DNA of 64,000 nucleotides. Origin: CAVZCK01 sp963798805 (lineage in GTDB: Bacteria; Pseudomonadota; Alphaproteobacteria; Rhizobiales; Rhodomicrobiaceae). Position numbers and translations under genes: made by a program. The notes under the pieces are model-generated. The model made no database searches. It had not been told where the DNA came from and was given only the letters and a program-made list of their open reading frames with translations. This document shows, piece by piece, positions 1-7,310 of the stretch (its first letter is position 1; every line of letters begins with the position of its first letter). The DNA is taken from positions 62,001 through 126,000 of the forward strand of contig CAWCVC010000017.1 in NCBI GenBank assembly GCA_963798805.1, written 5' to 3'.

Positions 1-401
1 ACGTCGTGCAGCAGGAAGGCGACGCGTTCCAACGGCGTCAGCCGCTCCAGCGCCAGCAGGAATCCGGTCGACAGGTCGTCCGCATATTCGCTCGCCGTTT
101 CGGCCGAGAATTCGTCCATGCCCAGCACGGGCTCCGGCAGCCACGGCCCGATATAGGTCTCGCGGCGCTGACGGGCGGATTTCAGCCGGTCGAGACAGAT
201 GCGGCTGACCACCTTCGTCAGAAAGGCGCGCGGATCGGCGACGCCGTCGCGATCGGCCTGGCGCCAGCGCAGATAGGCGTCCTGCACCGCATCCTGGGCG
301 TCCGCGAGGGAGCCCAGCATGCGGTAGGCGAGCCCGGTCAGATGGGCGCGGTGGCTCTCGAAGGACACCGCGTCATCGCTTTCCAAGGCCGGCAAGGTCA
401 T
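1..401 (-). CDS. ECF41-type RNA polymerase sigma factor (3' part missing)
   Basis: Only the first 133 or so residues are inside the window; the C-terminus lies beyond base 1. The visible part has a sigma-70 region 2 (AYRMLGSLADAQDAVQDAY, then a DPRAFLTKVVSRICLDRLKS stretch) and enters region 4 (LERLTPLERVAFLLHDV). ECF41 factors carry a SnoaL-like regulatory domain after region 4, which would be in the missing part. The start is the ATG at 401, 12 bases downstream of the carboxymuconolactone decarboxylase-like gene, so the two form one transcription unit. This pairing is the classic ECF41 context. The group assignment is an inference from the partner gene and the promoter motif upstream. Confidence 0.88.
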   Translation of the reverse strand, partial: MTLPALESDDAVSFESHRAHLTGLAYRMLGSLADAQDAVQDAYLRWRQADRDGVADPRAFLTKVVSRICLDRLKSARQRRETYIGPWLPEPVLGMDEFSAETASEYADDLSTGFLLALERLTPLERVAFLLHD

Positions 402-413
402 AGAAAAGCTCCT

Positions 414-873
414 TCAGGCGGCTTTAGCATGATCCGACGGATGCTCCGCCCTCGCGCCGATGGCGAGCCGGTTCCAACCATTGATCATGGCGATGGCGAT
501 CGACAGATCGGCGAGCTCCTTCTCACTGAACTCGCGGCGCGCCTGGTCGTAAGCCTCGTCGGGCGCATGCGTTTCGGCGATATTGGTGAGGCTCTCCGCC
601 CAGTTCAAGGCTGCGCGCTCGCGGGCCGTGTAGAGCGCCGACTCCTGCCAGGCATCGAGCAGATAGAGCTTGACCTCGCTCACCCCCGCCTCACGGGCTT
701 CCTGCGTATGCATGTGCAGGCAATAGGCGCAGCCATTGATCTGCGACACCCGGGTCTTGACGAGCGACAACAGGCTCGGCTCCAGGCCGGTGGTTTTCAG
801 ATAGGCTTCGACTTTGCGCAAGAGCGGCGACGCCCTCGGGCGCGGCTATCAACGCATTCATTCGCTGTGTCAT
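414..873 (-). pseudogene. Carboxymuconolactone decarboxylase/AhpD-like protein, apparent +1 frameshift
   Basis: The main reading frame (821 to 414) encodes the CMD core, including the redox/metal motif NGCAYCLHMHTQEAR (CxxC...H). Upstream in another frame lies MTQRMNALIAAPEGVA, the usual N-terminus of this family, starting at the ATG at 873 behind a GAGAGGA ribosome site. Removing one base near 823-828 joins them as APEGVALLRKVEAYLK with normal spacing. The ORF in the main frame could only start at a TTG without a good ribosome site. So either the gene has a one-base insertion or the sequence has an error. Such proteins are the usual companions, and probable targets, of ECF41 sigma factors; their peroxidase-like chemistry is not shown here. 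Confidence 0.85.
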
Positions 874-934
874 GGGTCCTCTCATTCTTTGCCAGATGGC
901 GGTAGCGCGTGGAAAAGCGCCACCTGTCGCGTAA

Positions 935-961
935 GACGAGATGGCAGGCCGGTTTGTGACA
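935..961 (-). promoter_or_regulatory. ECF41-type promoter for the CMD-sigma operon
   Basis: On the minus strand TGTCACA (961-955) is followed by exactly 16 bases and then CGTC (938-935), about 60 bases upstream of the ATG at 873. This is the published ECF41 promoter pattern (TGTCACA, 16 bases, CGTC). It implies autoregulation by the sigma factor encoded downstream. Confidence 0.75.
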
Positions 962-1115
962 TGCCCGGATAAATTTGCGGCCTGAGCCGGCTTGCGCAGG
1001 GCTCGCCCCTATTGACCGGGATGGCTTCGGTCCGTCGTCCAAACGGAGGACGCGCAAGCATACGCGCTTCGCTAACCAGGACCGTCCGCAAATGGCCTTC
1101 GAAAGGAGACTTACA

Positions 1116-1352
1116 GTGACAATGCTCGATCCCTTGAGCGCTGCGGCCTCCGTCTGGCCGGCAGACGCCGTGCTGACGCGATGGCGAAGAGGATATCGCC
1201 TAAAAGCCGGTACGGGCCTGCCGAACGCGGCGCAGTTCCGGCTGCCGCCAGCATCGCTCATCTATTTCGAATCGCCTGCGCCCCGCTATGTTAAGCTCTG
1301 GCCAATCGGAGGCGCAAAGCGCCTCGATGCAAACAGGGAGGAAGTCCAATGA
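1116..1352 (+). CDS. Hypothetical small ORF ahead of methanethiol oxidase
   Basis: A 78-codon ORF begins at GTG 1116 (or ATG 1122) behind a strong AAAGGAGA site and ends in a TGA that overlaps the start codon of the next gene as ATGA. Both are typical of a translated leader. The protein is basic, has no recognised motif, signal peptide or membrane segment, and I know no family for it. It may be a coupling ORF or a chance ORF; I cannot tell which. Confidence 0.3.
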   Translation: MTMLDPLSAAASVWPADAVLTRWRRGYRLKAGTGLPNAAQFRLPPASLIYFESPAPRYVKLWPIGGAKRLDANREEVQ

Positions 1353-2749
1353 CGATACGGCCCGATCCGACCTTCCACGCATCACCCAAGCTCGCGATGG
1401 AAGCGCCACAGGAGACATTCGCCTACACTTTGCTGCTCAGCCCGGATTTATCGCAGCCCGATGCCCTCGCGGTGATCGACGTGAAGCCCGGCTCGCCGAC
1501 CTACAGCCAGATCGTCCACACCGTGACGATGCCGTACAAGGGCGACGAGTTTCACCATTTCGGCTGGAATGCCTGCTCGTCCGCCCTGTCGCCGCTCAGC
1601 GGGCATCCGTTTCTCGAACGGCGCTATCTGATCATTCCCGGCATTCGCTCGTCGCGCATTTATGTCGTGGATACCAAGCCCGATCCGAGCCAGGCCAAGA
1701 TCCACAAGATCATCGAGCCCGAGGAGGTCTTCAAGAAGACCGGCTATTCGCGACCGCACACGGTCCATTGCGGGCCGGAAGGCATCTATGTCAGCACGCT
1801 TGGCGGCGGCGGCAAGGACGGCACAGACGGACCGGCCGGCGTCTTCATCATGGACTGCGAGACCTTCGAGATCCTCGGCCGCTGGGAGATCGACCGCGGT
1901 CCGCAGAAGCTGCATTACGATTTCTGGTGGAATCTGCCGCGCGACTATATGGTGACCAGCGAATGGGGGCTGCCGCCGCAATTCGAGAACGGCCTCGTGC
2001 CGGAGGACCTGCTCTCGAACAAATATGGCCACAGCGTGCATTTCTGGGATCTGCGCGAGCGGCGCCATGTCCAGACCATCGATCTCGGGGCCAATCATCA
2101 GATGGCGCTGGAAGTGCGGCCGGCTCACGATCCCATTCGGGAATATGGCTTCCTGGGCGTCGTGGTCGACACCACAAATCTCGAAGGCTCGATCTGGACC
2201 TGGTGGCGCGAGGACGGCAAGTTCCATATCGAGAAGACGGCGACCATTCCGCCGGAGCCCGCATCGACGGACCTCCTGCCGCCGCTGCTGCAGGGCTTCG
2301 GCGCCGTGCCACCGCTCGTCACCGACATCGATCTGTCACTGGACGACCGCTTCCTCTACGTTTCCTGCTGGGGCACCGGCGAGATGCGGCAATATGATGT
2401 CACCGATCCGAGAAAGCCGAAGCTCGCCGGCTCGGTTCATATCGGCGGCATCGCCCGCCGCACGCCTCACCCGAACGGCAACGCCTTCGCGGGCGGTCCG
2501 CAGATGGTCGAGATCAGCCGCGACGGCAAGCGGGTCTACTGGACCAACGGCCTCTATTCGACCTGGGACGACCAGTTCTATCCGTCCGGCGTCCCCGGCG
2601 CGGAGGTCATGGCCAATGTCGGCCCGAATGGCGGTCTCGAGCTGGCGAAGGACTACTGGGTGAGCTTCCCCGAAGGCTACCGGGCGCATCAGATCCGGCT
2701 CGAAGGCGGGGACTGCTCGACCAACTCCTTCTGCTATCCGTCGGCGTGA
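1349..2749 (+). CDS. mtoX: Methanethiol oxidase / selenium-binding protein SBP56 family
   Basis: A 466-residue protein of the SBP56 family, whose bacterial members oxidise methanethiol to formaldehyde, hydrogen sulfide and hydrogen peroxide using copper. Visible family signatures are FHHFGWNACSSAL near residue 70, a long beta-propeller-like body with conserved histidines (SRPHTVHCGPEGIYVST, HFWDLRERRHVQTIDLG), DIDLSLDDRFLYVSCWGTGE and the C-terminal HQIRLEGGDCSTNSFCY. The length fits the family. The start ATG has an AGGGAGGAAG ribosome site. No clear signal peptide is visible. The stop overlaps the start of the next gene (GTGA), so the two are translationally coupled. Whether the substrate is methanethiol in this organism is inferred from the family. 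Confidence 0.9.
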   Translation: MTIRPDPTFHASPKLAMEAPQETFAYTLLLSPDLSQPDALAVIDVKPGSPTYSQIVHTVTMPYKGDEFHHFGWNACSSALSPLSGHPFLERRYLIIPGIRSSRIYVVDTKPDPSQAKIHKIIEPEEVFKKTGYSRPHTVHCGPEGIYVSTLGGGGKDGTDGPAGVFIMDCETFEILGRWEIDRGPQKLHYDFWWNLPRDYMVTSEWGLPPQFENGLVPEDLLSNKYGHSVHFWDLRERRHVQTIDLGANHQMALEVRPAHDPIREYGFLGVVVDTTNLEGSIWTWWREDGKFHIEKTATIPPEPASTDLLPPLLQGFGAVPPLVTDIDLSLDDRFLYVSCWGTGEMRQYDVTDPRKPKLAGSVHIGGIARRTPHPNGNAFAGGPQMVEISRDGKRVYWTNGLYSTWDDQFYPSGVPGAEVMANVGPNGGLELAKDYWVSFPEGYRAHQIRLEGGDCSTNSFCYPSA

Positions 2750-3423
2750 ATTTGAGCGGAGCCGACTGGACACCCGCCTGGCTCTGGCTGGCAGTCGTCG
2801 CGAGCGGCCTCTATCACGGCGTCAATCCGGGAATGGGCTGGCCGCTCGCTCTATCGGCGGGGCTGATGGAGAAGCGCTCGAGCGCACTTCTGGCGGCGCT
2901 CGGGCCGCTCAGCGTCGGCCATCTCCTGGCGATTTTCGTGGTGATCCTGCCATTCTCGCTGCTGGTGGCGCTCGTCGAATGGCAGCAGCCGATCCGCATC
3001 GGAGCCAGCCTTCTCGTTATCGGCTTCGGCCTCTTCCGGCTTATCAGTCGACGGCATCCGCGCGCGCTGGCGCGCATCCCGCCGACCCAGCTCGGGCTCT
3101 GGTCGTTCGCCGTGGCCATCGCGCATGGCGCCGGACTGATGCTGCTGCCGATCTATCTCGGCCTCTGCCGGGCGGCCGGGGCGGATAGCGGACACGTAGC
3201 GGCAGGCGCCTTGATCAACGCCAATCTTGGCATGGCGATCCTGGTCTCGGCCGTCCACACCGCTGCGATGATCGCTGCCGGCGGACTCTCGGCCTGGCTG
3301 GTCTACCGCTTTCTCGGCCTCCAATTCGTATCCCGAAGCTGGTTCAATCTGGAGGCGAGCTGGGCCGTCAGTCTCGTCGTGGTGGGGGCTCTATCGCTCG
3401 CCGTCAGTCTTGCCAACCCATGA
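2746..3423 (+). CDS. Membrane protein coupled to SBP56, metal-transporter-like
   Basis: A 225-residue protein with about six hydrophobic segments. It starts at a GTG that overlaps the mtoX stop codon as GTGA, so it should be made together with the oxidase. The first loop reads GLYHGVNPGMGWPLA and a later one SVGHLLAIF, both histidine-bearing membrane motifs reminiscent of NicO/UreH-type nickel or copper transporters; a further histidine lies in AVAIAHGAGLMLLP. Copper supply to the oxidase is an attractive role but is only an inference. I do not recognise a named family with certainty. Confidence 0.75.
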   Translation: MNLSGADWTPAWLWLAVVASGLYHGVNPGMGWPLALSAGLMEKRSSALLAALGPLSVGHLLAIFVVILPFSLLVALVEWQQPIRIGASLLVIGFGLFRLISRRHPRALARIPPTQLGLWSFAVAIAHGAGLMLLPIYLGLCRAAGADSGHVAAGALINANLGMAILVSAVHTAAMIAAGGLSAWLVYRFLGLQFVSRSWFNLEASWAVSLVVVGALSLAVSLANP

Positions 3424-3536
3424 CGCGCCTTTCCTCCTGACGTCCGTCAACCGCTGAGCCTTGGAAACCGGTTCGCCGGGCCATTGCTGCCCTCAAAAAC
3501 ATGCCGGCCATACCAGTTTTGTATGCAATCTTGTCT

Positions 3537-3616
3537 GTCGCTCGGCTCCGACACCAACGGCTCGATCCGCGTGGCGCGAGGACTTGGCCTTGCGCGCCGC
3601 CTATCAGCTCGAAAGG
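3537..3616 (+). pseudogene. Amidase (AtzE-like) remnant with internal deletion
   Basis: In one frame bases 3541-3576 read LGSDTNGSIRVA, the amidase-signature strand carrying a catalytic serine. In the next frame, starting at 3572, the DNA reads WREDLALRAAYQLER, which resembles the extreme C-terminus of AtzE-type amidases. The roughly 250 residues that should separate them are absent, so this looks like a scar of an internally deleted amidase gene. No start or long frame remains. Confidence 0.5.
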
Positions 3617-3729
3617 CCGGCATCGCCATCGCACCGCGGCGGCCCCCTTTATAGGAGACGCCATGGACACTGCCGGGGCACGATCCGTTCGGTGCCGGAA
3701 TGGCGCGCCCACGCGCCCCAAAACACAAT

Positions 3730-3781
3730 CGTACCGACGCCCGCCTCCGTAAACCCGTACGGACGCCCGTCTCCGTAAACC
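3730..3781 (+). repeat. Tandem 26-bp direct repeat upstream of tcuA
   Basis: Two adjacent copies (3730-3755 and 3756-3781) of a 26-base unit beginning CGTAC and ending TCCGTAAACC differ at two positions. They end about 66 bases before the tcuA start. Their position suits binding sites for a regulator; none is encoded nearby. The rest of 3424-3847 holds only the amidase remnant and no convincing gene. Confidence 0.6.
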
Positions 3782-3847
3782 CCCTTGCCCGATGCGTGCA
3801 GTCCATGGCTTTATTCCGGCGGTCGGCCTGGCTGGCGAAGAGGGCGC

Positions 3848-5251
3848 GTGTCCGTGAAAAATCTCGAAGCGAAATATGACGTGCTCATTGCCGGAGGCGG
3901 CAATGCCGGGCTTTGCGCCGCTATCACGGCGGCGCAGCGCGGGGCGAGCGTGGCCGTGGTGGAGCGGGCGCCGAAGGTCTATCGGGGCGGCAATACGCGC
4001 CATACCCGGAACATGCGCGTCGCTCACGACGAGGGCAACGGCACTCTCACCGGCCCTTATCCGGTCGATGAATTCATGGACGATCTCATCCGCGTCACCA
4101 AGGGCAAGACCGACGAAGACCTCGCCCGGATGACGCTGGAGAAATCGAAGGAGCTGTGGGACTTTCTCTGGGCGCAAGGCGTGCGCTTCCAGCCATCCCT
4201 CGGCGGCACGCTGTCGCTGGGGCGCACCAACGCCTTCTTCCTCGGCGGCGGGCGCTCGATGCTGAATGCGCTCTATCGGACGGCCGAGGATCTCGGCGTC
4301 GAGACTTTCTATGACGCGCAGCTTGTCGATCTCGAACTCGAGGACGGCTTCTTCCTCGGCGCAGCCATCAAGACGGCCACCGCCGTCAAGCGGGTTTCGG
4401 CACGCGCCTTCGTCGCCGCGTCAGGCGGCTTCGAGGCCAATCTCGAATGGCTCACCGAAGCCTGGGGACCGGGCGCGAAGAATTTCCTCATCCGCGGCAC
4501 GCCCTATAATCGCGGCGAGCTGCTGAAGCTGCTCCTGGAGCGCGGCGTCGGCCAGGTTGCCGATCCCGTGCAGTGCCATGCGGTGGCGATCGACGGGCGC
4601 GCGCCGAAATTCGACGGCGGCATCGTCACCCGGCTCGACTGCGTGCCTTTCGGCATCGTGCTCAATCAGAATGCCGAGCGCTTCTACGATGAGGGCGAGG
4701 ATTTCTGGCCGAAGCGCTACGCCATCTGGGGCCGCCTCGTCGCCGCCGAGCCCGATCAGGTCGGACACGCCATCATCGACCAGAAGTCGATCCATTCCTT
4801 CATGCCCTCGGTCTTCCCGCCGCTGAAGGCCGACACCATCGAGGCGCTCGCGGAAAAGATCGGCCTCGACCCGGCAAAGACCCAAGCCACCATCGAGCGC
4901 TTCAACGCCGCCTGCCGGCCCGGCACTTTCGACCACACCATCTATGATGATTGCCGCACCGAAGGCTTGACACCGCCGAAATCGCATTGGGCGCGGCCGA
5001 TCGACACCCCGCCCTTCTACGCTTATACGCTGCGCCCCGGCATCACCTTTACCTATCTCGGCGTCAAGGTGAACAAAGACGCGCGCATGGTGCTGGCGGA
5101 TGGCGCCGTTTCGGCCAACATGTTCGCCGCCGGGGAAATCATGGCCGGCAACGTGCTCGGTCAAGGCTATCTCGCCGGCATTGGCATGACCATCGGCAGC
5201 GTGTTCGGCCGGCTGGCCGGGGAGGGAGCCGCGAGCCATGTCCGCAACTGA
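3848..5251 (+). CDS. tcuA: FAD-dependent tricarballylate dehydrogenase TcuA
   Basis: TcuA oxidises tricarballylate to cis-aconitate with FAD; TcuB reoxidises the flavin. The N-terminus has the dinucleotide fold YDVLIAGGGNAGLCAAITAA, and the C-terminal FAD-closing region is ANMFAAGEIMAGNVLGQGYL. RGGNTRHTRNMR near residue 47 is typical of this branch of the fumarate reductase/succinate dehydrogenase flavoprotein family. I chose the GTG at 3848, which has GAAGAGG six bases upstream; a GTG at 3854 is possible, and the longer frame opens at a weak TTG. The stop lies 14 bases inside tcuB, so the two are coupled. No tcuR or tcuC is adjacent. Confidence 0.88.
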   Translation: MSVKNLEAKYDVLIAGGGNAGLCAAITAAQRGASVAVVERAPKVYRGGNTRHTRNMRVAHDEGNGTLTGPYPVDEFMDDLIRVTKGKTDEDLARMTLEKSKELWDFLWAQGVRFQPSLGGTLSLGRTNAFFLGGGRSMLNALYRTAEDLGVETFYDAQLVDLELEDGFFLGAAIKTATAVKRVSARAFVAASGGFEANLEWLTEAWGPGAKNFLIRGTPYNRGELLKLLLERGVGQVADPVQCHAVAIDGRAPKFDGGIVTRLDCVPFGIVLNQNAERFYDEGEDFWPKRYAIWGRLVAAEPDQVGHAIIDQKSIHSFMPSVFPPLKADTIEALAEKIGLDPAKTQATIERFNAACRPGTFDHTIYDDCRTEGLTPPKSHWARPIDTPPFYAYTLRPGITFTYLGVKVNKDARMVLADGAVSANMFAAGEIMAGNVLGQGYLAGIGMTIGSVFGRLAGEGAASHVRN

Positions 5252-6365
5252 TCTCGCAGCCGCGGCAACCGCGTCGCAGCAGGAGGTCGTGCGCCAGCTC
5301 GATGTCTGCAACGCCTGCCGCTATTGCGAGGGCCTGTGCGCGGTGTTCCCGGCGATGGAGCTGTGCAAGAGTTTTGCCGGGGGCACGGTCGATTACCTCG
5401 CCAATCTCTGCCACAATTGCGGGGCCTGCTTCTACGATTGCCAATATGCCCCGCCGCACGACTTCGACATCAATGTCCCGGTGGCTCTGGCAGTGCTGCG
5501 CGAGGAGAGCTATGCGCGCCATGCCTGGCCACGGCGTTTTGCCGGGCTTTTCGAGCGCAACGGCCTGTGGGTGACCCTCGCTGCCGCGCTTTCACTCGCC
5601 GCCTTCATCAATGGCTTCGTTGCCTGGAACGATCCGGCCGCGCTGTTCGGCGTGCAGGCCGGCGAAGGCGCGTTCTACCAGCTCATGCCGCATAGCGCGA
5701 TGGTCGCGATTTTCGGCGCGGCGTTCCTCTACGCCATCCTCGCGATCGCCATGAGCGTGCGAGCTTTCTGGCGGGCATCCGGCCCACCCCTCGATCTAGA
5801 CCCGGCGGCCTATTTGCAAGCCCTGCGGGATGCCTGCACTCTGCGCTATCTCGATGGTGGCGGCATGGGCTGCATGAATGAGAGCGAGCGGCCGGAGACG
5901 GACCGGCGGCGTCTCTACCACCATTTCACGTTTTACGGCTTCCTGCTCTGCTTCGCCTCCACCTGCTCGGGCACCATCGCCAGCATCTGGCAGGATGCGC
6001 CCTATCCCTGGTGGCATCCGACGGTGGTGCTCGGGGTGCTAGGTGGCATCGGTCTGATCGTCGGCCCCGCTGGCCTGCTCATGCAGAACGCCCGGCGCGA
6101 TCCGGCCATGACGGCGAAGCGGCGCACCGGCATGGGCGCGGCATTTCTCTGGCTGCTGCTGGCGGTCGGCGCGACGGGCCTTGCCCTCCTTGTCCTGCGT
6201 GCCACTCCGACCATGGGCGTTCTGCTGGCGGTGCATTTGGGGCTGGTATTCGCGCTTTTCCTCGCCCTGCCCTATGGCAAGTTCGTGCACGGCATCTATC
6301 GCTTCGCCGCGCTCGTCCGCCATGCCGCCGAGCAGCGCGCCGCGCATCCTGCCAGCGGCGATTGA
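5238..6365 (+). CDS. tcuB: Tricarballylate utilization protein TcuB
   Basis: A 375-residue membrane iron-sulfur/heme protein that accepts electrons from TcuA and passes them to the quinone pool. Two cysteine clusters occur near the N-terminus: CNACRYCEGLCAVFP and CHNCGACFYDCQYAPPH, which should bind two 4Fe-4S centres. Several membrane segments follow, with histidines (HHFTFYGF, WWHP, HLGLVFALFLALPYGKFVHG) that could ligate heme b. Start ATG 5238 overlaps the end of tcuA. It ends about 57 bases before the convergent fatty acid hydroxylase gene. Confidence 0.88.
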   Translation: MSATDLAAAATASQQEVVRQLDVCNACRYCEGLCAVFPAMELCKSFAGGTVDYLANLCHNCGACFYDCQYAPPHDFDINVPVALAVLREESYARHAWPRRFAGLFERNGLWVTLAAALSLAAFINGFVAWNDPAALFGVQAGEGAFYQLMPHSAMVAIFGAAFLYAILAIAMSVRAFWRASGPPLDLDPAAYLQALRDACTLRYLDGGGMGCMNESERPETDRRRLYHHFTFYGFLLCFASTCSGTIASIWQDAPYPWWHPTVVLGVLGGIGLIVGPAGLLMQNARRDPAMTAKRRTGMGAAFLWLLLAVGATGLALLVLRATPTMGVLLAVHLGLVFALFLALPYGKFVHGIYRFAALVRHAAEQRAAHPASGD

Positions 6366-6422
6366 GGCGCCATCCCAAATCACGCCTGTCCAGCAATAAC
6401 GTCGGGCGCCCCGGCCATCCCG

Positions 6423-7022
6423 CTAAATCTCCGGATGCAGAACGCGTGCGGTCGTGCTGCGCGGCACGTCGTCGGGGATGCGATAGGTGCGGTGCACCAC
6501 ATCCAGCACCGGGTTGCTGACGCCGAACCAGAAATGCTCGTTCTTGAAGTGATGCCAGAGGTGATACTTCTTCATCCAGCGCCCGAAGCGCGTGTAAGGC
6601 TGATAGGGGATATGCGCGATGTAATGCACCCATTCGTAGTGAACGAGGCCGAGCATTGCCCCGAAGATCAGCGACAGCGCCCATTGCCAGTTGCCGGTAA
6701 TCAGCCAGGCGATCAGCCAGGTCAGCGTCAGATTGGGAATGACGAACCAGACGGGCAGAAAGAGCAGGTCGAGCCGGCTCGGCTCGATATGATGGTCGTA
6801 ATGCAGCCGGTGCTGGAGGTAGCGGAGCCAGGCCCACTTCCCCGGCGGCGCGTGGAAGACGAAGCGGTGCCAGCCATATTCACTGAGATAGAAAAGCGCG
6901 ATCCCGCCCAGGATCCAGAGCGGAAACAGCGGCGCGGCGCCCGCAGCAGCCAGCCCCGCGATGATCAGCAGCGACAGGATAAGAAGCATGTTGCTGCCAT
7001 GCAGGAGAAAATTCCGCACCAT
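6423..7022 (-). CDS. Fatty acid hydroxylase / sterol desaturase family membrane protein
   Basis: A 199-residue integral membrane di-iron enzyme of the fatty acid hydroxylase superfamily. Histidine boxes are visible: HRFVFH, HRLHYDHH, HYEWVHYIAH and HLWHHF, separated by hydrophobic helices. The ATG at 7022 has AAGGGAGG eight bases upstream; the longer frame to 7292 runs into non-coding DNA and is rejected. The substrate cannot be read from sequence; family members hydroxylate fatty acids, sphingolipids or carotenoids. It is transcribed divergently from the ABC transporter. Confidence 0.85.
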   Translation of the reverse strand: MVRNFLLHGSNMLLILSLLIIAGLAAAGAAPLFPLWILGGIALFYLSEYGWHRFVFHAPPGKWAWLRYLQHRLHYDHHIEPSRLDLLFLPVWFVIPNLTLTWLIAWLITGNWQWALSLIFGAMLGLVHYEWVHYIAHIPYQPYTRFGRWMKKYHLWHHFKNEHFWFGVSNPVLDVVHRTYRIPDDVPRSTTARVLHPEI

Positions 7023-7242
7023 GATGGCCTCCCTTGCCCACCGCAGCATCACCCCCGTGAATTTTCGCACGCTCGCGCCATGGCCGCAACGTTCGGCGTA
7101 AGCCCCGCGCGCCGGCTCATATTCGCGCGGCCGGCGAAATATTGCGCCGCGAGGCGGTCCCCCGTCGGAACCTTCGAAGAGCTCTTCCAATTCGAAGTTG
7201 GCGCCGCTCCAAAGGATGGTGTCACATTTAACGGAGGTCGAA

Positions 7243-7271
7243 TTGCCCTTGGCCGTTCCGAGGGTTACACT
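7243..7271 (+). promoter_or_regulatory. Candidate sigma-70 promoter of the ABC transporter operon
   Basis: TTGCCC (7243-7248), a 17-base spacer and TACACT (7266-7271) lie 40 bases ahead of the substrate-binding protein start. The spacing is right for housekeeping sigma; the match is by eye only. Confidence 0.4.
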
Positions 7272-7310
7272 CCTGCATACAAAACAGAGCATCTAGTGGA
7301 GGAAACCGCC

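Noticed and set aside
6..905. A 299-codon plus-strand ORF at the left edge
   Set aside because: It is antisense to the sigma factor and CMD genes, whose motifs are clear on the minus strand; the plus-strand protein is Arg/Gly-rich without any domain.
3663..3752. 29-codon ORF with a good AGGAGACGCC-ATG start
   Set aside because: Short, Arg/Pro-rich and located in the debris after the amidase remnant; it runs into the tandem repeat.
3730..3781. CRISPR-like repeat
   Set aside because: Only two copies, directly adjacent with no spacer, and no cas genes anywhere in the window.
6435..7310. In-frame 5' extension of the substrate-binding protein gene
   Set aside because: It runs antisense over the fatty acid hydroxylase; the signal peptide and GGAGG site define the start at 7311.
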